Part shown: in pieces, positions 47,786-56,968 of the stretch
Layout: the number at the start of each line of letters is the position of its first letter
How positions within the stretch are numbered: the first letter of the stretch is position 1
NCBI GenBank assembly: GCA_037143175.1
Contig: JBAWZF010000001.1
Span: 1 to 64,000, forward strand
Length of the DNA: 64,000 bases
Direction: 5' to 3'
Source of the DNA: a bacterium
GTDB taxonomy: Bacteria > Verrucomicrobiota > Kiritimatiellia > CAIKKV01 > CAITUY01
The notes under the pieces: generated by a model
Databases searched by the model: none
Told to the model about the DNA's origin: nothing
What the model saw: only the letters and a program-made list of their open reading frames with translations
Translations under genes and position numbers: made by a program

Positions 47786-48901
47786 GTGAAGATTATTGAT
47801 CGATATATGCTGAAGCAGTACCTGATTCCGTTCGGGTATTGTTTCGTGGCGTTCAGCTTGCTCTATATTGTGCTCGATTTGTTTGACCGATTTTCAGACT
47901 TTCTAGAAGTCAAAGCCCCGATCACAGACATCCTGCTGTATTATTGTTTTTTTCTTTTTAAAGTAAATGGGCACAATCCGTTTATTGTCGTGGTTCTGCC
48001 GATTGCTTTGCTGCTGGCGACTCTCTATACCATGACGATGTTTGCCCGGAATAACGAACTGACCGCCATGTGTGCCAGTGGGGTGAGTGTGCGCCGATTG
48101 ATGCTTCCCCTCATGGGTGTAGGCCTTTGTGCGAGTCTTTTCGGGGCTGTTGTTCAGGAAACAGTGGGGCCCGTCGCTACCCGCTGGGTAGCAGATTACA
48201 CTAAACAGGTGCTGAAACGATCCCCTGATTCTTCATTTGTTGTGCGGGATTATGTTTATCATACAGGGCCTTCACACCGGCAGTGGTTTGTGAAAGCTTT
48301 TGATCAGCGTACGCCCACCCGTTTGTCCGGCATTAAAGTCTCGCAGCAACGGACTGATGGCACGATCGAAATGGAAATTACAGCGGAGCGTGCGGAGTGG
48401 TTGGATGGCACGTGGTGGTTTTACGGGGTCCAAAAGAAAGAATTTGATGAAAAAGGTGATCCGCTGGGCCCGCCTTCCGTCCTGGTGGAACGGCCGATGG
48501 AGATGACTGATTATCCTGAGAGACCGGATGATTTTGTGAATGAGATGAAGGACTCTGATTATCTTTCAACCATTGAAATGATTAGGATCATTCAGAATCG
48601 GCCGAATGTTTCGGGTAAATGGGTCGCCTCGCGTCTGACCGATATTCATGGTCGTGTGGCAATGCCATGGTCTTGCCTTGTTCTCCTGCTGCTAGGGCTT
48701 CCTGCGACAGCGGGTGGGGCACGTAGCCCCGCCATGCGAAGCGTCGTGTTCGGGCTGGCCGCTTTGTTTAGTTTTTATTTCCTGGTGCAGTTCGGCCTGA
48801 TTCTTGGAAAGCAAGAGATCATCGCGCCCTGGCTTGCCGGCTGGCTTCCTAACATCGTCTTCCTTGTGATTGGCGGTATTCTTACTTGGCGCTTGCGGTA
48901 A
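47786..48901 (+). CDS. LptF/LptG-family lipopolysaccharide export permease
   Basis: 371 residues from a GTG at 47786. IIDRYMLKQYLIPFGYCFVA starts the YjgP/YjgQ family; helices 1-3 precede a periplasmic beta-jellyroll (about 140-260, YVYHTGPSHRQWFVKAFDQR), then three more helices (RVAMPWSCLVLLLLGLPAT). It works with LptB and LptC to move LPS-like lipids from the inner membrane. Only one of the usual pair is here, so the partner must be elsewhere. Its 3' end overlaps the VTT gene by 20 bases. Confidence 0.88.
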   Translation: MKIIDRYMLKQYLIPFGYCFVAFSLLYIVLDLFDRFSDFLEVKAPITDILLYYCFFLFKVNGHNPFIVVVLPIALLLATLYTMTMFARNNELTAMCASGVSVRRLMLPLMGVGLCASLFGAVVQETVGPVATRWVADYTKQVLKRSPDSSFVVRDYVYHTGPSHRQWFVKAFDQRTPTRLSGIKVSQQRTDGTIEMEITAERAEWLDGTWWFYGVQKKEFDEKGDPLGPPSVLVERPMEMTDYPERPDDFVNEMKDSDYLSTIEMIRIIQNRPNVSGKWVASRLTDIHGRVAMPWSCLVLLLLGLPATAGGARSPAMRSVVFGLAALFSFYFLVQFGLILGKQEIIAPWLAGWLPNIVFLVIGGILTWRLR

Positions 48902-49628
48902 TTAGTTTCTTCCGCATGTACCACACGATTAGGGAGATGCCACCAAGTCCCAGCATGGCAGCGGTGATTTGTGCAATGGAATGCTGAAAGGTTGCCTTAT
49001 TAAAACCTTTTCCAAAGCTGCTGCCAATGGCGGCTACCATGATGGAACTGGGCAGGTATCCAAGAAATGAGCCCAGAAGGAAATAGCGGTGCTTCACTGG
49101 GGTTACCCCTAATATCAAGTTAGGAACAATCCCGGCAATCGGCAATTGACGCACCAGAAATATGGTAAAAGTGGATGGTTTTTTCAGCATGTTCCGGAGC
49201 CGCTGACTTTTCTCGATCCGTTTTTGCACCCAGTCACGCCCGCCCCATCGGGCAAAAACGAATGTGGCATAGGAACCGAATAGCGCGGAAAATTGCCCAA
49301 TGACGCTTCCGGTCGTGAATCCAAATAGCACGCCTGCAAGCCCGCATAGCAACATGCGAGGGATGCCGATGGCGATCAAAGCAACACTGACAAGAAAGTA
49401 GATTGATGAGGCCCACATTCCTAGTTGGCTGATATAGGCTTTCCACGCTACATCACTTGTGAGTGACTTTAATGGGGTGAAATGGACTACAGCAATACAA
49501 GCGACCACGATGAGGGCCATGAGCAGAAGCTTTTTCTCGGACTTACCAGCAGATTCGGCGGCCTCGATTTCTAACTCAATAGGAATGGGATCAGGTTCAT
49601 CATTTAGCCCGTTTTGTTCTAAGTTCAT
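48882..49628 (-). CDS. VTT/TVP38 (DedA-like) membrane protein
   Basis: 248 residues with a cytosolic acidic head (IPIELEIEAAESAGKSEKK) and about six membrane segments. The VTT core has RMLLCGLAGVLFGFTTGSVI, GSYATFVFARWGGRDWVQKR and FLVRQLPIAGIVPNLILGVT, with the family's re-entrant loop glycine and Arg/Pro residues. Related DedA proteins move undecaprenyl phosphate across the membrane. Its ATG overlaps the PAP2-GT39 stop by 4 bases (ATGA), so the two are translationally coupled. Confidence 0.85.
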   Translation of the reverse strand: MNLEQNGLNDEPDPIPIELEIEAAESAGKSEKKLLLMALIVVACIAVVHFTPLKSLTSDVAWKAYISQLGMWASSIYFLVSVALIAIGIPRMLLCGLAGVLFGFTTGSVIGQFSALFGSYATFVFARWGGRDWVQKRIEKSQRLRNMLKKPSTFTIFLVRQLPIAGIVPNLILGVTPVKHRYFLLGSFLGYLPSSIMVAAIGSSFGKGFNKATFQHSIAQITAAMLGLGGISLIVWYMRKKLITASAK

Positions 49629-52024
49629 GGGATTTTATTTCTGAAAAGAATGTGAATTCTCACCTGTTTCCCCTGTGAGTAATTGAAGCCGGTGATGATA
49701 TCCAGCGTTTCAATTCCGGGGGTACGAAAGACTTCTAATTGCGGCATCAGTCTGGCCTCGGTTACTACTAGAATGCCGGGGCCTGCTTCGGCGGCCCACT
49801 TAGGTAGATCTGGCCCCTCAAGCGGGGTTATAGGGCTGCGCCCCAGATAGAAATTAAGGCTCGGTTCTCCATAGCCACAGGTCGCTACAGGCGTCATGGG
49901 GGCACTGTTGAGTTGAATGATTTCCGCGATCAGGGGGGACAATTTCAACCGCTCGATAGCTGGAAGCAGGAACAGGCTGGCGGAAAGCAGGATCACCATC
50001 ATGCCGCCCCCGAGAACGCTCGCTACATACTCATGACGGGCTTTTCGGTAATAATGACAGGCCACTCCAGTCATTGATAAAAACACAGCCCCCAATATCG
50101 TAGCGGGGACCCGAATGCTGTAAAGGGGCATTTTGGCCATGACCCAAGGGGCAAGCATCAAGCCTAACCCCAGGGTCGATCCAATGGTAACGAAAAGCCT
50201 CAGGCCGATTTTTGCGGTTAGAGAGTTGTTCCCGGCGCGCCGCATACGGATTGCATGAGTGAGCCCCAAGGCTGAGGCTATCGCTAACGCAGGCCAGGCA
50301 GGAAGAATGTAATGCGGGAGCTTTGTGGCTACCACACTCATCAGAATAATGATCGGTGCCGCCCAACAGAAGAGAATGCGGATACGATCCTTCCCCTGAT
50401 CTGGCCATAAGGAGATTTTTGAGAAAACTCGCGGAAGATAAAGGATCCATGGGAAAAAGGTCAAAATCACAACGGGAACATAATAGAAATAAAATGCAAA
50501 AGATTTGCCGCCATGGCTTTCCATGGCCGTCAAGGATCGGCTAACGACATGTTTTCCAATGCCCATCCGCATAAACTCTCCATTCGTGGCCGCGTTTGCG
50601 GGCAGTCCCCAGGAAAGGAATAGGAGGGTGGAGGCAATAACGGCAAACACCAGCCAGCCCGCATAGCGCCAGGGTTTGAGGGCGCCATTGCGGGTGAAGA
50701 TCATGATGGCAACCATCACGAATAACGGTACGACAAGCCCTACAGGGCCTTTGGTCAACAAGGCTCCGCTGAGTGATAGAATGAGTAGAAGGAGATGCCA
50801 GAGCCGGAAACCGTTCAACCAGGACAGCATAAATGCCGCAATGGCTCCTGTGATACAGGCAAGCAGCAGCGCGTCGGTCGTTGCCGCAGTTCCGCTAACT
50901 GTCATCAATGGGGTTAGCATCAGGATAAGTCCGGCCCAAAAGGCGATTTTCTGATCGAAGAGACGGCGAGCAAGCCAGAACGTCAGAAGCACCGTAATCA
51001 GCGTGGCAATGGGGGCCACCAGGCGGCAGGATAGCTCGGAGACCCCCAAGACCCGAACCGGGATGGACATGAGCCAATAGATAAGAATGGGTTTATCAGG
51101 GCGGAGTTGATTGTTAAAAGTGGGGAAGAGATAATTTCCTGATTCCACCATTTCTACAGTTGCCCTTGAGAAACGCGGTTCGTCTCGATCCCAGAGCGAT
51201 GATGCCGAGGTTAAAGACAGGTAGATGGTAAAGACCAGAAAGACGAGGAGGAAAAACCCCCTGACCGGATTTCCCATTATCTTCCTTTTGCGATACCAAA
51301 CCGGTATCAGCCGGGCGAAAACCAGAAAGGCCCCGAGGGGACCCCAGACCCGGAGGAAATCGAGTACAAAAGGGGTGGCGCGAGCCCAGGACAAGTTGAC
51401 GAGAGAAAACAAAATAATGACACTCCCAATGATTACAAACCAACGGCGGCGTGGTTTCCACGGCCAGCGGCGGAGCACAGCCCCTGCGATGGCACTGGCG
51501 ATGATTCCGCAAGCGACCCCCGCTAACACATCACTGGGATAATGCCGCCCATCATAAACCCGCCCTGTTGCGACTCCGGCGTTCAGTATGATGGCGATGG
51601 GGGCGCCCCAGGGGGAGGTTGTGACAAGTGGCATGCAAAACGCAGCAGCAGTCGCTGCGTCTCCGCTGGGGAAGGAGTGACTGTTTTTGTAACCCGGTCG
51701 CTCACGCCCAACACCCAGTTTAAAAGGCCAGATTAAAACCGACATGATCAGGAGGGCCAGGATGATATGTGCCGCCCGTTTTCTCAGACCGCATATCCCT
51801 AAACCAGCGACAATGACGAGAATCACATCCCCCTTCCCGAAAGGCCGACAAAGATTCAATGCTTCCTGGAAGATGTGAATCTTGCCGACGCTTCTGGAAA
51901 AGGCCCGGATGGAATCCGAGAGGCTGTAGTCAAACGGGTAAATGATGACTGCCGCGGCCAGAAAGAAAAGGGCTGCCAGTAGAGTCGGGGCGTAATGATG
52001 TTTTTTCGATAAGCACATGGGCAC
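49625..52024 (-). CDS. PAP2 phosphatase fused to a GT39/ArnT-type glycosyltransferase
   Basis: 799 residues, two membrane enzymes in one chain. Residues 1-190 are a PAP2 phosphatase: LGVGRERP (KxxxxxxRP), SFPSGDAATAAAF (PSGD, with Asp where PSGH is usual) and GRVYDGRHYPSDVLAG (SRxxxxxHxxxD block). From about 235 a PMT-2/ArnT family transferase begins (SLTSASSLWDRDEPRFSRAT, with the catalytic DRDEPR), followed by GNYLFPTFNNQLRPDKPILI and many membrane helices. GT39-like enzymes use polyprenyl-phosphate sugars and PAP2 proteins dephosphorylate polyprenyl pyrophosphate. The fusion suggests local handling of the lipid carrier. The PSGD variation should be checked for activity. Confidence 0.86.
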   Translation of the reverse strand: MPMCLSKKHHYAPTLLAALFFLAAAVIIYPFDYSLSDSIRAFSRSVGKIHIFQEALNLCRPFGKGDVILVIVAGLGICGLRKRAAHIILALLIMSVLIWPFKLGVGRERPGYKNSHSFPSGDAATAAAFCMPLVTTSPWGAPIAIILNAGVATGRVYDGRHYPSDVLAGVACGIIASAIAGAVLRRWPWKPRRRWFVIIGSVIILFSLVNLSWARATPFVLDFLRVWGPLGAFLVFARLIPVWYRKRKIMGNPVRGFFLLVFLVFTIYLSLTSASSLWDRDEPRFSRATVEMVESGNYLFPTFNNQLRPDKPILIYWLMSIPVRVLGVSELSCRLVAPIATLITVLLTFWLARRLFDQKIAFWAGLILMLTPLMTVSGTAATTDALLLACITGAIAAFMLSWLNGFRLWHLLLLILSLSGALLTKGPVGLVVPLFVMVAIMIFTRNGALKPWRYAGWLVFAVIASTLLFLSWGLPANAATNGEFMRMGIGKHVVSRSLTAMESHGGKSFAFYFYYVPVVILTFFPWILYLPRVFSKISLWPDQGKDRIRILFCWAAPIIILMSVVATKLPHYILPAWPALAIASALGLTHAIRMRRAGNNSLTAKIGLRLFVTIGSTLGLGLMLAPWVMAKMPLYSIRVPATILGAVFLSMTGVACHYYRKARHEYVASVLGGGMMVILLSASLFLLPAIERLKLSPLIAEIIQLNSAPMTPVATCGYGEPSLNFYLGRSPITPLEGPDLPKWAAEAGPGILVVTEARLMPQLEVFRTPGIETLDIITGFNYSQGKQVRIHILFRNKIP

Positions 52025-52043
52025 GGAGCTTAAGGCGGATGTT

Positions 52044-53723
52044 TTATTTTTGCTTATTCAACAATGAGGCTCCCCCCAGGTCCCCCAGTGAGGCTTTTGG
52101 GAGATCCGTCCACAGTGTACCCGGGCCTGAATGCAGGATGTTGATGCGTATATCCGAACGCAACGATCCCGCGAATTCCCATAGGCTGAAGGCGGTTGGG
52201 TCTCCGAATGCAACGGTTTTCATCTGTGAACCATGGGCACGCTGGCTTTCGACCACCTGCATGGAATCGGCTGCCGCTTTCCCCAAGGTGAGAACTTTGC
52301 TGGCCCTGAAACCCGCGGTTTCTTTGTCAATTTGGGACATCAGACGAAGGGTTTCCGCTTGAATCTCAGCCACCTGTTTATCCTGATCCGCCAAAATCTC
52401 CGCTTTCAGCTTCAAGGTTTCCTGGGCTACCTGGACACGTTTTTGATCGATCAACGACATTTCCGTATTCAGTTCGCCCTGCTTTTTGGCGGTATTCTGC
52501 CGTTCCTTATTCGTGAGATCCTGTTCGACCGCCACGCTGGCTTTTTGGATGGGATCCAGGATTTGCATGGGCACCTCCACATGTCGTATCAGGGCGTTAT
52601 GAGTAATGATCTTTTTTTCGTTGAGAGTTTTGGACAACGCATCCGTCATGTCCGTTTGGAATTTTTCGCGACCTTCGCCGACGATGAAATCCTTTGCCCT
52701 GTATTCGGAACCTTTATTACGTGAAATAGATAGAATTTGCGGCATGATGATTTTGTCGATCACAGCAGGGAGATCCCCGTAACTGCGATACAACCATGCA
52801 ATATTTTCAGGCAGGAGTTCGAATTCCACGGTCATGTCGAGGCTGATCAAAAAGCCGTCTCGTGACGGAAACGAAACATATTCATTGAGAACGTGAATAC
52901 CCTCGGCGGATTGTTGCTGTTGAGGGGGGGGTGACTTTTTGGATGCGACCGGCATGGCGCGCTGAGCCATTTGCGATTCTGCCTGCTGGTAGTAATCACG
53001 TCGTTTGGCCGCCTGCTTCTCAAGCATTTTGTCCTGCAAGACATCCATGGCTGCATTTTGGGCTGAGATTTGCCCCTTGGTAATCACGGTACTACCTTCC
53101 TTACCCAAAAGAGAAACTTGATTGACGCCAATTTCCACAATATTGATTTGGAATTCTTTTGGATTAACGTAATACAGTCCTGGTTGAAGAATATCTGACC
53201 GTACTCCCTTTTCACCCGTGACGGCAAAAGCTCCCTCAGGGGCCTGCTTGCCGGAAAGCGAAGTGATGATACCGACGTATCCGATCGGGATCACAACGGC
53301 ATCTTCAATTGTGATCTCATAACCATAGGGATTGAGGCGGTAGGTGCCGGGCCCGAGAACACGGCGCCAGATTCCTTTTTGGGTTTCATTCGCCAAAAAT
53401 TCGCCCTGGGGCAATTCAGCGCCCACTTTGGCGGTCACAACACCGATTTTGCCTGGCAAAATTGTGGTAACAGGCAAAATAATCCGGTCAAACTCATAGG
53501 GATTCCGGAAATGGCGACCTTCGCCCAACACTTCCTCCTGAATTCCCATTTGACCTTGTTTTGCAAGAATTTCACCAGGAGGTAGGGCGTCTCCTGTCTT
53601 GGCCGTAATGACGGCCATTTGTTCAGGACCGACATAGAAACGGCAGAATCCCCATTCCCAAACAAAGACAACAAACATAACAACACCAAACGCGGCGGCA
53701 ATCATCGGGGTGAGTGATTTCAT
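52044..53723 (-). CDS. SPFH/Band 7 protein with three N-terminal repeats (B)
   Basis: 559 residues. One membrane helix at about 7-27, then three repeats of about 57 residues: from VGPEQMAVITAKTGDALPPG, ILPGKIGVVTAKVGAELPQG and IPIGYVGIITSLSGKQAPEG, each closing with a GRHFRNPYEF / GTYRLNPYGY / GLYYVNPKEF turn. An SPFH domain follows (about 275-400, YVSFPSRDGFLISLDMTVEF), then a coiled coil rich in Gln, Glu and Lys (to about 500). Between them is a Gln-rich linker (SKKSPPPQQQQSAEGIHVL). SPFH proteins form large membrane-attached rings or cages. It overlaps the stop of the paralogue upstream by one base (TAATG), with GGAGG in place. Confidence 0.85.
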   Translation of the reverse strand: MKSLTPMIAAAFGVVMFVVFVWEWGFCRFYVGPEQMAVITAKTGDALPPGEILAKQGQMGIQEEVLGEGRHFRNPYEFDRIILPVTTILPGKIGVVTAKVGAELPQGEFLANETQKGIWRRVLGPGTYRLNPYGYEITIEDAVVIPIGYVGIITSLSGKQAPEGAFAVTGEKGVRSDILQPGLYYVNPKEFQINIVEIGVNQVSLLGKEGSTVITKGQISAQNAAMDVLQDKMLEKQAAKRRDYYQQAESQMAQRAMPVASKKSPPPQQQQSAEGIHVLNEYVSFPSRDGFLISLDMTVEFELLPENIAWLYRSYGDLPAVIDKIIMPQILSISRNKGSEYRAKDFIVGEGREKFQTDMTDALSKTLNEKKIITHNALIRHVEVPMQILDPIQKASVAVEQDLTNKERQNTAKKQGELNTEMSLIDQKRVQVAQETLKLKAEILADQDKQVAEIQAETLRLMSQIDKETAGFRASKVLTLGKAAADSMQVVESQRAHGSQMKTVAFGDPTAFSLWEFAGSLRSDIRINILHSGPGTLWTDLPKASLGDLGGASLLNKQK

Positions 53724-55225
53724 TATTTGACCTCCTTGACACTGGGAAGATAGGGCTGGAAGAGGGCTCCAAGCCCATCTCCCTGATCGGTACTCAAGAT
53801 GGAGTCGATACGGGGCCCAACCTTTTTTAAGAAAATGTAGCGGGCATAATTCAAGCCGTTACTAAAGGCCTGGACCTGGCTGGTGAGCACGCCTGCCTCT
53901 GCGACGTTCTGCATATTAACTACGGCGGCATCGGCGTTTGCTTTAAGCATGATTGCCTGGGCCTGGGCCGCAGCGGCCTCATTGTCGATCTTAGCCACTT
54001 CCAGTTCCTGGTTGGCTTTGACGACGCGTACGGACTGCCCCTGCTGGGCGGCAATGACGGCACTGATGCGGGCAGTGTCGGCTGCGACCTTTTCGCCACT
54101 TTGCTGGGCCAGCATTTCCTGTTTCACCAATTCTGCTTTTGACTTGGCCTGACCAATTTCCTGGTCATATTTCCGGCTTTCCTGAACCGCCACCTCCCGG
54201 TCGCGGATAATGCTCGAGATCTGTTCGGGCGGACTGATGTTGCGGATCAGTACCGATTTGATGGAGATCCCCCAGCTTTCACACGTGGTTTTAAGGTGGT
54301 TTTCCAGATCCCTTTGGAATTGTTGGCGTGTCTCGCCCACGATGAACGTTGTTGCCGGGTGCTTGCTTCCCTCAATGCGGCTGAAACCGCGGGCACGGGG
54401 AAGAATAATCTTTTTAATGATATCATTCAGATCACCGACACGATGGGTAAGTAAGGCGGCCTTATCTCCTATGATGGCGTATTCAATAGTGCCTTCGACA
54501 TCGACTCCAAAACCGTCCATGGTCAAAAAGCTGATCGCATCGGCGCCACTCATCTCGAAGCGCTGACTTTGCAGGTTCACCTCGGCCACGCTGACCAGGT
54601 ACGGGTTGAGGTAGTAGGTTCCGGCATCAAGAATTTCCGGTAGTACGCCCTTCATTGTTTTTCCGACAAGAAACCCATTCGGTTTATTGGATGAGATTTT
54701 GCTAAGGACGTCATCTCCGATCAGGGAGGTCACAACGCCGGCATAGCCTGGCCGGATTTTAATGGCGTCAAATATATCGATCCGGTAAGCGTACGGGTTG
54801 ATACGATATTTTCCGGGACTTAAGACGTCGCGAACAATGCCTTTTTCTCCGGGGCCAGCGATGATTTGATTTGGCGGAAGATCCTTGCCATAGAGGCGGG
54901 TCAAAACGCCCAATTTGCCTGCGGGAATATCGGTGATCCTGTATATCCGCCAGTCCCAGGAGTAGGGGTTTCTGAAATATCTCCCTTCCGAAAGCACATC
55001 CAGTTGGATCCCTTTCTGGTTTTCGTTTTCCGCCAGAATCTGGCCACTGGGCAGATTTTCGCCTGTTTTATGAATCAAAATGGCGATTTCTCCGCTGTCC
55101 GGTTCAATCCGGCAGAAGTACCAATAGAAAACAGCTGAACCGGCCAGCAGGACCAGCGCAAAAATCGGAATAAATGCGGCGCGCATCATCGAAAACGAAG
55201 GGCCGCTGTCTGTCATTCTCATCAT
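53723..55225 (-). CDS. SPFH/Band 7 protein with three N-terminal repeats (A)
   Basis: 500 residues. Membrane helix at about 17-37 (FIPIFALVLLAGSAVFYWYF), then three repeats: SGEIAILIHKTGENLPSGQI, AGKLGVLTRLYGKDLPPNQI and PGYAGVVTSLIGDDV, with the turns YFRNPYSW, YRINPYAY and YYLNPYLV. The SPFH domain runs about 215-335, and an Ala/Gln/Glu-rich coiled coil (AEAGVLTSQVQAFSNGL at its end) about 340-460. It is paralogous to the downstream gene, and the two are translationally coupled, so a hetero-oligomer is likely. The function is unknown. Starts at 55225 or 55222 are possible. Confidence 0.85.
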   Translation of the reverse strand: MMRMTDSGPSFSMMRAAFIPIFALVLLAGSAVFYWYFCRIEPDSGEIAILIHKTGENLPSGQILAENENQKGIQLDVLSEGRYFRNPYSWDWRIYRITDIPAGKLGVLTRLYGKDLPPNQIIAGPGEKGIVRDVLSPGKYRINPYAYRIDIFDAIKIRPGYAGVVTSLIGDDVLSKISSNKPNGFLVGKTMKGVLPEILDAGTYYLNPYLVSVAEVNLQSQRFEMSGADAISFLTMDGFGVDVEGTIEYAIIGDKAALLTHRVGDLNDIIKKIILPRARGFSRIEGSKHPATTFIVGETRQQFQRDLENHLKTTCESWGISIKSVLIRNISPPEQISSIIRDREVAVQESRKYDQEIGQAKSKAELVKQEMLAQQSGEKVAADTARISAVIAAQQGQSVRVVKANQELEVAKIDNEAAAAQAQAIMLKANADAAVVNMQNVAEAGVLTSQVQAFSNGLNYARYIFLKKVGPRIDSILSTDQGDGLGALFQPYLPSVKEVK

Positions 55226-55377
55226 ATGTTGTGTACTCCTCTATTCTTTCAATGGAGCGGAGTTTAATGGCCTTGGCGTAAGGCGTCAATCTTTGCCGGA
55301 ATGAATGTCTTCCATAAATCCTTGCGCCTAAGTATGAAGCTGGGGCATTCTGGGAGGACTAAGGGGCGATGTGACGA

Positions 55378-56112
55378 ATGTCAAAACAGAGATTGGATAT
55401 CATTCTTGTTGAACGTGGGCTTGCCGAGAGCCGGGAAAAGGCGCGTCGCCTGATTCTTGCTGGTGCGGTGCGGGTGGATGGGCAGATGGTTGACAAGGCT
55501 GGCCGGCCTTGCGATGAGGAGTCCATTCTTGAAGTCACTGCCGCTGACAAGTTTGTCAGTCGAGGGGGCGGAAAACTGGACGGGGCCTTTGAATCTTTCA
55601 AGTTGGATGTGACCAGTAAAGTGTGTGCGGATATTGGGGCCTCTACCGGTGGTTTTACAGACTGCCTGCTCCAGCATGGGGCCTCACGGGTTTATGCGGT
55701 GGATGTGGGGAAGGGGCAATTGAACTGGCGGCTTCGGAATGATCCCCGCGTCATCGTGAAAGAAGAGCTTAATGCCCGCTATCTCTCACAACGTGACATC
55801 CCTGAGCCCTTTCAGTTTGCCGTTATTGATGTATCGTTCATCTCCTTGACCCTGATTCTGCCGCCTGTTACAAAGCTGATTGAGCTGGGCGGACAAATCG
55901 TTACCCTGATCAAGCCGCAGTTTGAGGCTGGGCGTGAGCATGTCGGCAAGGGTGGGGTAGTTCGCGACGCCGCTGTTCATGAGGCGGTGGTGGCGCGTAT
56001 CCGTCAGTTTGGGACACAGGAATTGCCATTGGAATGGCTCGGATTATGTGAGTCCCCGTTACGAGGCCCGGCCGGGAATATCGAATTTTTGGCCTGGTGG
56101 AGAAAGCTATGA
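55378..56112 (+). CDS. tlyA: TlyA-family rRNA 2'-O-methyltransferase
   Basis: 244 residues. An S4 RNA-binding domain (QRLDIILVERGLAESREKAR, then VDGQMVDKAGRPC) precedes an FtsJ/Rossmann SAM domain with ADIGASTGGFTDCLLQHGAS and the K-D-K-E type residues (VDVGKGQLNW; DVSFISL; IKPQFEAG). Members methylate rRNA riboses; the haemolysin label is historical. Its stop overlaps the nadK start by 4 bases (ATGA). Confidence 0.93.
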   Translation: MSKQRLDIILVERGLAESREKARRLILAGAVRVDGQMVDKAGRPCDEESILEVTAADKFVSRGGGKLDGAFESFKLDVTSKVCADIGASTGGFTDCLLQHGASRVYAVDVGKGQLNWRLRNDPRVIVKEELNARYLSQRDIPEPFQFAVIDVSFISLTLILPPVTKLIELGGQIVTLIKPQFEAGREHVGKGGVVRDAAVHEAVVARIRQFGTQELPLEWLGLCESPLRGPAGNIEFLAWWRKL

Positions 56113-56963
56113 AAATTCTCGGAGTCATTGCCAATTGTGCGAAGGAAAAGGCACCCGCTGTTCTCGCACGGCTTCGTGTGAAGGCTGAGGAGCTCGGGTT
56201 GAAGTTGCTGCCTGATGCCGCGACCGCCAAGTTGATGGGCATCATATCGTCCGCGACACCCCGTGATGTGGTCCACCAGGCGGATACCCTCATGGTTCTG
56301 GGCGGCGATGGGTCGATGTTGCGTGCGGTGCGTGATCTTGAGGGGCGCGATATTCCCCTGATCGGGGTTAATCTTGGTGCTCTCGGATTTATGACGAGTG
56401 TCCCCGAGGATGAGCTTGAGAGGGCTTTGGTTTGTCTTGTTCAAAATCAGTATACAACCTCCCTGCGACTGATGCTGGACGCCTCGCTTTGGCGCAACGA
56501 GGTCTCCATCGGAGGCTATCGCGCCCTGAACGATGTGCTCCTGACCTGTGGGGCCCGTGTGGGCACATTGCGAATGACGGTGGACGGGCAGGATGTGGGC
56601 GACTTTGTTTGTGATGGACTGATTGTGTCGACTCCGACTGGAAGCACGGGCCATTCGCTTTCGGCGGGAGGCCCTGTATTATTGCCAACGGCGCCTGCGG
56701 TGGTGGTGAGTCTGATTTGTCCGCATACGCTAAGTACGCGCCCCTTGGTGATTCCCAGTGACTCTTCGATAGAAATCAAGGTGGTGGAACGCGCTGTGGC
56801 GGCCATGTTGGCTGTTGATGGCCAGGTGGGGCAGCCGCTTGAAATCGGTGATACCGTACGCGTAAACCGCAGTCCGCATCGTGTCCGGTTTATCCATCTG
56901 CCCGGCTATGACTATTTTTCCGTATTACGTCAGAAGCTCCATTGGCGCGGCACGAACGTTTAA
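56109..56963 (+). CDS. nadK: NAD kinase NadK
   Basis: 284 residues; phosphorylates NAD to NADP. GGDGSMLRAVR (around 64-74) is the catalytic GGDG motif; GVNLGALGFMT, STPTGSTGHSLSAGGP (about 175-190) and PHTLSTRPLVI are further family blocks. The NE/D motif reads ALNDVLL, with Asp in place of the common Glu. Start ATG at 56109 is coupled to tlyA. Confidence 0.94.
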   Translation: MKILGVIANCAKEKAPAVLARLRVKAEELGLKLLPDAATAKLMGIISSATPRDVVHQADTLMVLGGDGSMLRAVRDLEGRDIPLIGVNLGALGFMTSVPEDELERALVCLVQNQYTTSLRLMLDASLWRNEVSIGGYRALNDVLLTCGARVGTLRMTVDGQDVGDFVCDGLIVSTPTGSTGHSLSAGGPVLLPTAPAVVVSLICPHTLSTRPLVIPSDSSIEIKVVERAVAAMLAVDGQVGQPLEIGDTVRVNRSPHRVRFIHLPGYDYFSVLRQKLHWRGTNV

Positions 56964-56968
56964 ACGTT

